From positions 744,001-808,000 of the forward strand of contig JAVTVJ010000372.1 of NCBI GenBank assembly GCA_034509425.1: a stretch of DNA of 64,000 nucleotides. The letters are read 5' to 3'. This DNA is from Eopsaltria australis (lineage: Eukaryota; Chordata; Aves; Passeriformes; Petroicidae). The position numbers were made by a program, and so were the translations under genes. Numbering within the stretch: position 1 is the stretch's first letter; every line of letters begins with the position of its first letter. Under the pieces are notes generated by a model that worked only from the letters and a program-made list of their open reading frames with translations, did not search any database and had not been told where the DNA came from. Shown here piece after piece: positions 35,036 to 46,880 of this stretch.

Positions 35036-38000
35036 TTTATTTGTGATGCCTCAGCAGATCTGGAAAGTGATGTTTTGAGGGTCTCTCTAGCAGGTCTACT
35101 CCTGTTTCACACTCCAGCACTGTCAGCCTACGTTCCACCAGGGAGTTTGGCACACTCAGTTCTGAAGTGCTCATACAGGATGAGTCTTTTGCAATAGGAA
35201 CAAGGAAACTTCTGAAGTAAACATGTTGTGATTTGTCGATGATTTGTGTAATTTCCACTTTATTGCCAGTAAAGTAGATTTCTTTAAAAAACAATGATGT
35301 CATATGGCTCTCCATGTAGATTGCTTGGCTATATTAAGATACATTAACCTATTCCTTTAATTACTGTGGCCTTCATGGTGGTCTTTGAAGTGTTGTGGTC
35401 AGTTCTCTCTGCAAGGGAACCTGTGACCTGAGGAAGCTGAGGCAGCAACCATATTAGAAGAAACTGATCTAAGAGGAGGAGGTTGATGGTGGAAATTACC
35501 ATCCTGTAAGTCTAACAAACTTCTATTTCATATAAATTAACCATGACTCTATGAAGACTGAGAACACTTTCTTAATTCCCACACAATAACTGATCTATGA
35601 GCAAAAGCAGCACGGGTGCACACAGGAGAGCTATGGACATTGTAGAATTCCACCAACAGATCATGGCAGGGAAAATGCCAATAAAACCGATTTGGAAAGT
35701 TGTTCACTACGGTGTTTTGCATTCCATCTCACTCACAAAATTAAGCCATTCAATATAAAAAAAAAAAAAATCTTTTGTGGACTGAACACTGACCATAAAC
35801 AATCTCTGAGATGAAAAAACAGAAATATAGGGTACTGCAAGAGTCTTGGTTACATCCAGATTTGGCTCTACCTTAATTTTTTGATTTATAATATTAGGCA
35901 AGAACAAGGTAGTCACAATTTCAGAAGATTCTGATACCAGGGAAATTAAAAGGGGTGAAAAACAGGGAAGAAAGGTAAGGCAGGAGTATGGAGAGAAAAA
36001 AGGAGATAAGGGAAATTCCAAACTAATGGAACTTCTCTCCTCTCCTCCTTCTCTCCTTCACAAAAGCTTAAAAAAATTCCCATCCTGGGAATACATCACT
36101 TTGTACTTCATCTTGATTTTCAAGGAATGGCTGCTTTTAGGAGAAAGTTATCTGTATCTGGAGATCACCTCTGTGGTGAAATATGCTTTGTCTTTGCTCT
36201 GTGCCATGAACACCTTTCCAAGTCCTACGAGCCAATGCTGACCCTTCTGAAACAGAGGTAGATGGCAAGAAGATGAAACTCATTCTCTTGGAGGTGTCAG
36301 GGAAGGACAAATAGGTTACTGAGATCTCCAGTCAGTGTTCCACAAGGATGCAGACATCTACTGATGTTATTTTAATGTGCTTCTTCATGGACAGGACTGG
36401 CTTACAGCAAAACATCCTTGATTTTTGGATTCCAGAAATCAAAATGTTCTGCCTCACAGTACCTATTATTCCAGTGGCTGCCAAGATAGAACTAAAGTAT
36501 TAAGAAGAAACTACTCCAGGCAATGAGACAATTAACACTACAGAAGGAAAAGCTTAGGCTGCCAGCATTGGGGCACATGCTTACCTGGGCTGTTCTGCCA
36601 AGACAAAAGAAGGTGATGATAGAGGCCTGGAGATCATTAACCAAGTGCATTACATGAGGAAAGGAGGAGAAAAAAACTCTACAGGCACTGCCAAATTTTG
36701 TGAGAACTGAACATTATTTTGTGGTTGGATTTCATCATGTGGAAAGGTAAGCAGGTATCTTTCTTGCTGTTGTGTTTTTGCTATAAAGGCTGCTTATAGG
36801 TTATAGGAGGAAAACATCCCTTATCTGCAAAGCATCACACTTGAAAGTTGGATTTATTTCTTTCTCCACCTCCAGGACAGGTTGAAGAGAACAATTCTAG
36901 GTTTGAGATGTGGAACCAGTCTTGAGAAATGGAAATGATGAAGCTACCATTCTCCTTGGAGATTTTTTGGTCAAGGGAGATACACAGAGACTAGGACAGA
37001 AACATAAACCAGCACTGCTGGGACAAGCACAAGAATGTGAATCTAATCCCAGGTTCCTGGTAGCAAGGCTTAGTGGCAAACAGCTGTGCTGATAAAGTTT
37101 CCTTCCATACACTTCCTTGAAGGGTGTCCTTAGGGAAGGGCATCACCACACCGGTATCCAATAGTCTGCTGTGCTAATAGAGGGTTTCTGACTGGCAGAG
37201 CAGGCCTGACTTTCTCTAGGATTCATTTGTAGAGCTGGCCCAGGCTTGGTTCCATATACGCATCAGGAATGCAATATATAGCATAGAGTACAATGGAGGC
37301 AGTGCATCTCCACCTCTTCTTCAGGCACAGGTGAATAAATTGGGTTAAGCCAGCCTGGATCTGGGGTAGGATAGTCCAGTTCATTACTGAATTGCTACCT
37401 TAAAAGTAGAGAAATAGACTAGACTTCAATTTCTACACCTCTTTGTTCTTATGATCTGAATGTATGTTAAGAAGAATCTACTTACTCACTTACTTACTAC
37501 TACTTTACATGTTAAATTTTTCTGTCTTTCCATAGCACTTGCAGGCAGAAGACAAAAAGAACAGGGAATGCCAGAAAATATGCTGTCAACTTTGCAAGTC
37601 ATTGACAATCTGAGACACACTGTCAACCTAAGCAGAACATCTCAGAAACGCACAGAGATGGACCAAAATGGAAAGATTTTGGGTATAACTCCCCATTCCT
37701 CCCTTCTGAGAAGCACAGAGTCCTGGCAGCCCAAAGAGCTGAGTTATGAGCTGAGATTAAAGGCATAAGGCCGGAAGCAGGCAAGTAATGTGACTGCAGG
37801 GTTTGAAGGCATGTGCTGGAGCACAGAAATGGACAGAGAAATGTTCTAAGATAAACCCCTTCTGATCCTGAAGAAAAGGTACAGCGCTAATTGAGCATTA
37901 CTGTCATGAACTAGCAGAACATGGAAGTCTGTCACTTTGTTTTGCTGACTTCCTCATGCTGGTGTCATCACTCTGGCAGCCTGGTTTAAGTTTCCCAGAA

Positions 38001-39706
38001 GGAAACAAAATGAGAATAAAGACAAATTTCTAAACTGATTATGCACCTGGAGCTGTAGACTTTGCAAATGAGCTTTTCCAGGTGAGGTAGCTAGCGAAAT
38101 ACACACTTAAGATTTTTTTCTTACTCACTCTTCCCACCCTTATTTGTCTATTAATGATATCACGGGGAGAAATGTTGGGGCTGGCCAAGTATTCAGTATT
38201 GGATGGGTTGCTGCTTTCCTTCTACATCCCTTTTCGGTAGCAGTTTGAAGTCCACAATCACACTGTGCCATAACAACAAATGCTTCAAGGATGACATTTC
38301 CAAAAGTACCTTTCTTCCAGGAATCTCTGAGTGCTTTTCAACGTGAATTACCAGCCCATCTCTAGGTGATAAGTGGGTGTTATTTCCATTTTCAAACTGA
38401 GAAGCTTAAACTGCTGCCTAAAGTAACTGAATCATCCGCTTCTTGGAGCTTTCTTTTTCTTGTTTTCCATGCTCTTTCCCTGTTGTTTCCCGGGCCATTC
38501 TAAACCTCAATTTCCTCTCCCCTCTGTCTATGATAATCCCCTCGATGCAACCTGATACTGTACTCAAACTTAAAAACTCTTACCCCCACGGTGTGTGTGT
38601 GCTGTGCTTAAGTGCCCTCCTGATTCAGGTAGCAGCCTCAACAGAGCCTTTCAAAGAGCTGTATTTATGTAGATGGCTTTAAATTGTTATTTCCATCCCG
38701 CATGTGCATGTGTAGGTGGGGAGGATTAGTCTGCAGATAAGTTAAAGAGCACGGGTGTCCCAGGTGCCTCTGGTGTGGAGCACTGAACTGGAGAGAGGCA
38801 GTTTTGCAAAGATCCGAAGCACTTACTGCTCCCCCAGCTTGGGAAGTTCAGACCACATGGGTGAATCAGAGCTCACACTACCTGATGCTTAGCAGGACAC
38901 TGGGCAGCATTTTGGCTGGTGTCTGTTTTCAGTCTAAATAAACAAGTGCTTTCCTCCAGAAGGGTGTTTTGTTCAAGATAAGGGTAACTGGTTTCACTCC
39001 CAGTATTCACTGTACATATCTCTGAATTAAACTGTTGTTACACTGACCTTAGTTTCTGTTTCTTAACATTAACCCTTTTTTGTTGTTTTTTTAATGGGAA
39101 ATAGAAAATTGGCAATCTGTTTCCACTGTATACTCCCCTGCAACTGGAAAAGAGAGATTCAGGGGAGGTTTTCCATCATTTTTTTGCTAAACCTGTAAAA
39201 ATTCACTTTTTGCCATTTCTATCAAAAAATCAACACTCTCCCTCTGTATCTGTCTCAGAGCACTTTTTCAAAAGCTGTTTACTATATGGCTAAGAAATCC
39301 ATTTGGCTGGAGTCCATATTTTAGGGCATCTGTCTCCCATGAGAAATACAGACTGGATAGTTTCCTGTTCTGCATTTTAGCATTGTTCTGTGATGCAGAA
39401 AGAAGGGGATATATGCCAGCAGTCAGTGTATTATCCTAACGTGTCTGCATCTGGGGCTGCTTCTCTGTTCCACCTGAGGCTGTGTGGCTGTACAGAAGAG
39501 GCTGTGCACCTCTGCCCTGCCAAGGAGCTGGGAGGAAGAAACACCCCATGGCAGCACGGAGCTCGAGGGGTGCTAGTTCAACTTCCCCACCTAGGAATGT
39601 GTCCCCAGGGTCCTCTGCTGCCTCCAGTGCAGGTACACCTGCCAGATGATACTGGGCTCCCACCCAGGCCTGATAGGATGGGTATTGTACTCACTCAGGT
39701 GAAGAG
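35036..39706. other. intergenic, no gene seen
   Basis: 4.7 kb without recognisable exon. Poly-A run at about 35760. No clear repeat. Confidence 0.5.
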
Positions 39707-39989
39707 CACAGACATCAGCCATGGAACAACTCAGACATCAGCCATGGAACAGCTCAGACAGCTCAGACATCGGCCATGGAACATCTCAGACATCAGCCAT
39801 GGAACAACTCAGACAGCTCAGACATCAGCCATGGAACAGCTCAGACAGCTCAGACATCGGCCATGGAACAGCTCAGACATCGGCCATGGAACAGCTCAGA
39901 CACTCGCCATGGAAGAGCTCAGATATTGGCCATGGCAGAGCTCAGACATCGGCCATGGAAGAGCTCAGATGTTTGCCACTGAAGAGCTA
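39707..39989. repeat. 23-bp minisatellite with 9-bp insertions, about 11 units
   Basis: Unit about CAGACATCAGCCATGGAACA plus GCT. Some units have an extra CAGACAGCT, giving 32 bases. The last four units are more diverged (GGAAGAGCT). Confidence 0.92.
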
Positions 39990-42189
39990 GAAGGTCTGTA
40001 GGAGGCTGATACTTGGAAAGTGATACATGCCCATATCTTAAGCTTGGAACAAAAATTAATAGTGATGAATCCACACAGAAGCAAACTGCCAGCAGTCAAT
40101 ACCCAGGTTAGGCTTGAGCCAAAGTGCTCTCCTCTAATGTAAGTCATGATGCCAGCGTTGGAGTGGAAAGGAGAAGAAAGAGAAGAAGAAGAAACTGTTT
40201 TATTAACCTTTATTTTTAACTTTTGTGTATTTAAATATTAAACATGAGTATTTATTAAGGAAAATAAAAAACAAAGGAAAGAACTGCTATGGAATAGAAG
40301 ATGGAAATTAAATGAAGTTCATACATCATTCAACAGGGCCATTTCTAAGATGAAATACACTGTTTGCTCCCCATCACCACAGCTGTCCAATTGAAACAGC
40401 AGGGGAATTCATACTATATTAGGTGAATATGATGTTATATAGTACAATTTGAGAGTTCAGTGAAGCAAATATACAAATAAATGATATTGATGCATTCAGT
40501 AGAAATAAGAATAAATAAATAAAGTACATAACAATAAGAAAGCAGCATTTTCATTGCAAAGATAGTTCATGCATTCCATGGAATAGTGTTATAGTAACCT
40601 GCATGCTTAACAATGTCATCAAGACAAGGCTTGCAGACAAGTTGACTTTGTTGGGGAAAAACAGACAAACTCTTGGACACTCATGTCTTCAACACCTCCT
40701 CCAGATCACCTTTTATAAAGAACCTGACTTCCCCCCATAGAGCTCTACAGACCATGATAACCCACAAAAGCCACGACAATCTAGAATGTGTTTTGTACAG
40801 AGATGTAGGAAGAACCTGCAAGCTTCAGAGACATCTACAAAGTGAAATAACAGCTGTGCTTTAGCAAAAACCACCCTGCACAGCACCCAGTACAGGGCTC
40901 TGGAAGGAGGAGCAGTTTGGAAATAAAAAAGCCCCATGTGTTCTTTCCTTTTCATTGCCTGTTTTGCAGATGCAGTGGAGAGAGGGTAATATGTCTTGCT
41001 TAGCAAGACCATTCTCCATCTTGTATTAGTTTCTTATGTAAATAGGTCTTCCTAGTGGACAATCTATCAGCCTATCAGCCTGCCTACTAATTCATCTGTT
41101 TACTCAAAATTATAACAGGAAGCATGTTATATTTTATGAAAATAGATTCTCTTAGGCTTTTGTCTCAGTTTTCTTCTTGCCACTTTATCAAATTCATTTT
41201 GCGAAATGTACTGCATCTGTTTTAAATAATTAATCATCTTTTGCCTCTGCAATCACTCTGAGAATGTCAAAGTGATACAAGAGCCTGTAATTTGTTATTA
41301 TATTTTGATGGAGATACAGGGCTGGATCATGGTATTCTTCCACAGCAACTCAGAGTAGCATATGAAAAGGAAGAAAGACTGCAAGTTTTTTGCCAAAATT
41401 AAATTTTATGTGTCCCTAGGGCCTTGAAAGCTTCATCTCTGCTAGTGGACTTCTCCATCACTGAAAGTACCTCTGCACTGTTGATGTGTTTACATTTCAA
41501 TTTGCTCAGTTGCCCAACATGTGCTTTATGCCAGCTACCTCCTGTGTCAGGGTGACACAGCTTTTGGAGGGGACTTGTCTCAGCACATCCCTCAGGCTGT
41601 GTGTGTTGAGGGGACAGATTGGTAGACAAACATCCAGTTCATGAATCACACCCATGACTGGTTTCTGAGCAGTTTGATGCCATTGGGAGCAACTTTGTCA
41701 GCTCAGGTGTGGCTGAGCCAAGCAGTGCTGCAAGGTGGATATTCCTGGGTGCTGGGAATGGGGGATTTAGCTGCCTGTCATCATCCAGCCTTGACTGAGA
41801 CGGAGTTTGTGAGCTTGAAGGCATTAAAAGGAGCATTTTCTCCCTTTCAACCCTTTTGCTCAGGCAGTAGGATAGTCTCGGCAGACACTATCCTTGGCTC
41901 CCACCCAGCTGCAGGCCCAAGTGAACAGGTCACCATCACAGGATGACAAATCCAGTGGCCCAGTAGAGGCAAGGCTGCTGCAGATCCCTGACCCCAGGGC
42001 CAGTTGGCACTGAGGCTCAGTGTGTGTTCCCAGCAGGCACATGAGCACAAACACACCCAACACAAATCAAATCGGGGTACACATATGATCAGTTCCACAG
42101 ACTCTCAACACACACACAAACACAACCAGCTGCAAGGGCCTCATCCTGTTCTGCTCTCTGGCAGATCATGATGAAAGCCCATTAATAGA
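39990..42189. other. intergenic, no gene seen
   Basis: Purine-rich (GAA)n-like patch at about 40.17-40.19 kb, then A/T-rich DNA with a short (AAAT)n at about 40.50-40.52 kb. Confidence 0.5.
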
Positions 42190-42222
42190 ATATATATATA
42201 TATACATTTTTTTTCTTTTATA
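42190..42222. repeat. (TA)n / poly-T simple repeat
   Basis: ATATATATATATATATACAT followed by a T run. Confidence 0.85.
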
Positions 42223-42239
42223 TGGACATCTATACAATG

Positions 42240-42840
42240 TGGGTCCCTGAAGCCACTACCCTGCAACATTCAAGTCTACACAGTAGCTGGTCCCTGAATC
42301 CTCTCATCTCCAGTTGGCTCTTGCACAGACACGCCCTATCAGGTCTCTCAATTGACTTCCAGGCTCCACAACACCCCCAGTAGCTGGCCAGGACCCTCTG
42401 GTCCCTCCAGTAGCCAATACACAGATCTCTGGTGCCTCCAGCATCCAGACCAGGCTTATGGTTGCTTTGATATCTGTCTCCTAAAGCCTTTTATCTTGCT
42501 CACCAGTTACTCCAGCTTGACATTCACCAGTGATTCACCTAGACCCCCAGCACACATGTGCACACAGAGCAGAGAGTCTCTCACCCATGAAAAGCCTCTG
42601 AAATGGACTTCAATGAGAAGACAAGCCATCTTAACCAGATGCAGGGCATGGACAGCCAGACAAAGTAACCAGCCAACCCCTGACATGCCACTGGCCCCTT
42701 TTATCCCCTTATCATTGTGTTTTCCCACCTTTATTCGTTCCCAAACCACCAAGATCCCTCCCTTTCCTCCTGCTTTGTTCCTGCTCTAAAGATCCCATAG
42801 TAAATCTTATGCAATTCCAAGATGCTGCTCCTCTGTGTCC
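42240..42840. repeat. possible LTR-type dispersed repeat
   Basis: C/T-rich stretch with recurring CAGTAGCTGG(T/C)CC and CTGGTGCCTCCAG phrases and an ending like 'ccttttatccccttatcatt' / 'cctttattcgttccc'. It resembles songbird LTR-retroelement sequence as I remember it, but no boundaries, primer-binding site or target duplication can be fixed. Confidence 0.3.
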
Positions 42841-45800
42841 CATTCTGAGTCCTGTACCCCTCACCCCTCTCAGTCCATGCAGCCTTTCCCTTCAGCTCAG
42901 GTGTGCCCTAGGCTGAGACTCCCCACGACAGCCCTGGGAGGGGCTGCACCAGGGCTCTTGTTCCCTACTGGAGGGTTCTGGGGTCCCCCCCACTGCCTCT
43001 GACCCACATGTTCCTGTGGCCAGGCTTTAGTCACACTCCCCAGCCACCATGGGAAGACACTTTTGGGTCTGCCACAGGCTCTGCCCATCGTGGACAGCTG
43101 CCTGCCAGCACTTACCCTGGAGGGAAGTGAACTTCCCCTGGAGGGAAGTGAAATGTTGCTGTGCTTACAGCCTTTGGCAGGTTAAAGCACAAATAAATAT
43201 TTATCAACGGTCAAAGGTAGAAGACAGAGATAATAAAAATGCATCTTTTGGAAGGCTCCCTGTCCACCAGTTTTCTGCAGGAAGGTAAATTTAAATTAAT
43301 GTTGCACTTAAGCATTGCTTTGCTTCTCAAAACAATGAATGGGCCCAGGTACATTTCCAGTGACCTGCTGTAAACCTGGAACACGCTGCATCAGTAGTAA
43401 ATTGCCAACAGATGATGAGGCTCTGAAAATATGAGGGAGTCAGCTCAGACTTTTTCTTCTCTTCATCCCAGTCTCATTGGAAAGAGCACACTGGCTTCTT
43501 TCCCAACAACTGGAGATCAAGACTTGGTCAGCCTCTGCCATGGCTGTCAGAGCATCACCATGGTGTTCCTCACTAAACCAAGACTTCAGCCTCTCACAGG
43601 GACCACAGAGAGAAGGGTGAGGGGTTGGGAGTTAACAGGATCCAACATCACAAAAACAAGCTCATTATTTTCTTCCACTACAACCCAGACCGCTGGATTC
43701 CCATTGTCATTAGATAGATATGGAAAAGCCTCATGGTAACACCTATCAGTGTTTTTTGACATGCTTCTGTGATGATTCCCATATGGATCAAGAGGTGAGA
43801 CTGCAAACTCAGCACTGCCTTTTTGTTTTGTGTTCATACAGGGCCAAACATGAAGGGCTGTACCACTTCAGAGGACAGGGTGGTGCTCCTGATGGTGGCA
43901 GGGTTTCATAATGTCCCTTGCTTGTGTCTGGCCACAACCCAATTGCTTTAAGACCATGGCAAATCATCATGTCCAATAAACTCTGCTAACCAGAGATCTC
44001 CCCAGATTCTCAGTCTGTCAAGAAAAGACTTTGATACGTTGCCATCACCACAGTGGCTTCCCTACGTGGTCTGCCACCAAGACCCCAGGGGAAAGAAAGA
44101 TCCCAGGGACAATCCTTACTCACTTTGACTCATTGGGAAGCCAGCCACCCAGTGCAGGATCTGGTGCTGGCACTCAGTCTGCTGCCCTATCTCAGCTACA
44201 AATTAGTGTTAAACATAAACGTTATTTATTTCTAATTAATTATTAAGGCAATGTGTAATAGCACTCAGGAAAGATCATCTTGGTATGTGTCTGGATGCAA
44301 CCCAGCCCTCCCTAAATCATGCTGAAAGCTGACTTCCCCCCTGCTGTAAGCAGATTGCTTCAGTCTCAGTGTTGGTACATAGGGAGAAGAATTGTCACCC
44401 TTCTGGAAGATCAATAGGCTCTTGGCAAACTGGCTTCAGTGCCTTAATCATCCTGATGGCACCAGCTGCCCACCTACCAAACTGCAGCAGGAGAACCACC
44501 CTGCCTGAGGGCCCACCTGAGGGCTCCTCTCAGTGGCTGCAGAGCCCTGGCACAGCTGGGCTTGTACCTCTCACTGCAGTTGAAACAAGCCCAGCTGAAG
44601 GTATAGGAGGATCTGGGGACTGGGAGTGCAGAGCTCATGGAGGACTCTGCCGTGTCTCCTCAGTATTTCTGTTCCATATCTAGGGGCAATGCCTCTGCCT
44701 GGTGCCCAAAACCAGCTGAATGTTCACAGGAAAAGCAGAGGAGTCAAAAATGCTGAAAATCCCAGATGCCTGAGGCATCACTCCTGGTGAGTGCAGCTCC
44801 TCAGCACCTCATCAACATGCAGAGGATGGAGACATCCTGTGGCAAAGCTTGCTGGCTATGGACTTCACTTGTCACCATATGAGGCTCTGGTGGGAGTGCC
44901 CCACCTGCCCCATCCTCCTAACCCAGCTCAGTGCTGCTCCAGCAGACAGGAGCAAGAAGCTGTGGGAGAACCTTCTGTGCAGGGCCAGGACAGGCTGGAG
45001 AGGCTGGAGCCAGACTCCAGGAAAGGAAAAGGCTGATGACAATCTGTAGCATGAGCAAAGGAGCGCTGGCCAGGCTCACAGGGGCATTTCTGCAGCAGAC
45101 ATCCTGGCTGCTGCCTCTGGAGGTGTGCTCAGAGTGCAGCTGCTGCCCGGCTGCTGGGATGGGGAAGGGACGGGGCAGGACCCTCACACCACTCCCTGCA
45201 CATGGCTCCCATCCAGTCTGCCCAGTCCCTGCGTTCCCGCAGTGCCAGCACCGTGTGGGAGCTGCAGAGAGCCAGGCTGGGTCCAGCAGGCTGGGGAAGC
45301 AGGCAGGGGCAGACGACTTCTTCCCGCTCCGGATTAATCAGCGCTTTTCTGAATCACAGACGTGCCTTTGTCTGTGGGATATCAACTATGAGATTCAGAA
45401 ATTAATTCAGCTTGGGAGCTTTGGATGACTCAGACTGCTATGAAAACACCCCAGGGCAGAAATGAGATGTAGGGAAAATTCATCCTGGGGGTATCTCTCA
45501 ATGGATTTTAGCCGAGGATAAATTTAATTTGCAGAACTGAAGCATATTTTATTTACTTTTTTTAACTAGCATTTTAAATTGAAATATTCAAATAGATAAT
45601 CAAGAGGCTCTTAATGGGTTGCTTTTATTGAAAGAGAGTTTGTTTTAAATTCCTCAGCCTCGGAGTCCCAGACATATTTCCTTCCCCCAGTGAATTCTCT
45701 GTTAAATTTCTCTACTGCATTAATTATGAAAATCAGAATTTACCAAATAAACAGACACGATGACACAGCACTGATGTTAGGCTGCCCACAACCTAACCTG

Positions 45801-46273
45801 TGATCCTGCTGGAAGTTGTCTGTAGGTCTCGATGGAAAAGCAGTATGCAGTAGTCATGTGCTTTTAGGAGTTTGTAAAGACAGAGCTCTTTCTCATGCAT
45901 CACTGGGCTCCCAAAGATGGGTCTAAGTTATAACAGCCCTTAGAGTTCACTTAACTCTGCTGCCAAATGTCTGCCTGTGAGAAAAAATACATACATTTTT
46001 GTAGCTGGAAAAATATCGAGGCAAAGGATTTGAAACACTGAGCCATATGGACTCCTGCCTTAGCTCTCTCAGTGCAGCAATGCTTTATTGCAATCAATAA
46101 ATGTTTCATCATCATTTTCGGTGCAGGGAGGCAGTAAGGAGGAGCCCAGGCTCCATTCTTGGCTCCACTGTGTGCTCCCTGTGAGTTCTAAGCTTCACTT
46201 CAGGTCAATACAGCAGGACTCAGTGCTGTGTTTTCTTCACAAAATGCAGGCTGTGTGCTGTGGACTTCCAAGG
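42841..46273. other. intergenic, possible conserved element at 45.33-45.76 kb
   Basis: A tandem 24-bp duplication (CTGGAGGGAAGTGAA core) at about 43.12-43.15 kb. A TAAT-rich segment at 45.33-45.76 kb looks like regulatory DNA. No gene. Confidence 0.45.
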
Positions 46274-46880
46274 AAGAATCAGAATCAGAGAATCAGAATT
46301 GGGATGGAAGGGGTCTTTAAAAGCCATCTAGTCCAACCTGCCTGCTGTGAGCAGGGGCACCTTAAACTAGATCAGATTACTCAGAGCAACTGTTGCTGTT
46401 CAACGTGACCTTGAATGTTTTCAGGAATGGGGCACCTACCACCTCTCTGCTGGTAGTGCCAGTGCTTCTCAACACCCTTATTGAAAAACTTTCTTCCTTA
46501 TAGCTGGACTGATCCTCTTTCAGTTTAAAACCATTGCCCCTTATCCCATTGCAACAAGCCCCTACTAAAATTTTTTCCAATACCCTTTAGGTACTGGAGG
46601 TTGCTATAAAGTCTCCCTGGAACCTTCTCTTCTCCAGGCTGAACAACCCGAACTCTCTCAGCCTGGAGAGGTGTTTGAGCTCTCTGATTATTTTTGTGGC
46701 CTCTTCTGGCTTCGCTCCAACAGGTTGATGTCCTTCCTGTGCTGGAGACCCCAGAGCTGGATGCAGGAGTGTGAGTGAGGTGTCACCAGAGCGGAGCAGA
46801 AGGGCAGAATCCCCTCCCTGAGTCTGCTGTCTGCTCAGCTTTGGAAGCATCCCAGGATGTGGTTGGCTTTCTGAAGTGGG
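46274..46880 (-). mobile_element. CR1 LINE fragment, about 600 bases
   Basis: One of the longest CR1s here. Recognisable blocks: GAATCAGAATTGGGATGGAA, CATCTAGTCCAACCTGCCTG, GAACCTTCTCTTCTCCAGGC, TGGCCTCTTCTGGCTTCGCT, CATCCCAGGATGTGGTTGGC. Diverged but colinear. Confidence 0.88.

Noticed and set aside
39390..40001. 203-codon open frame running into the 23-bp minisatellite
   Set aside because: Half of it is tandem repeat and the rest has no recognisable domain.
44931..45428. 165-codon plus-strand open frame
   Set aside because: GC-rich non-coding stretch with overlapping frames, cysteine-rich random composition and no family match.
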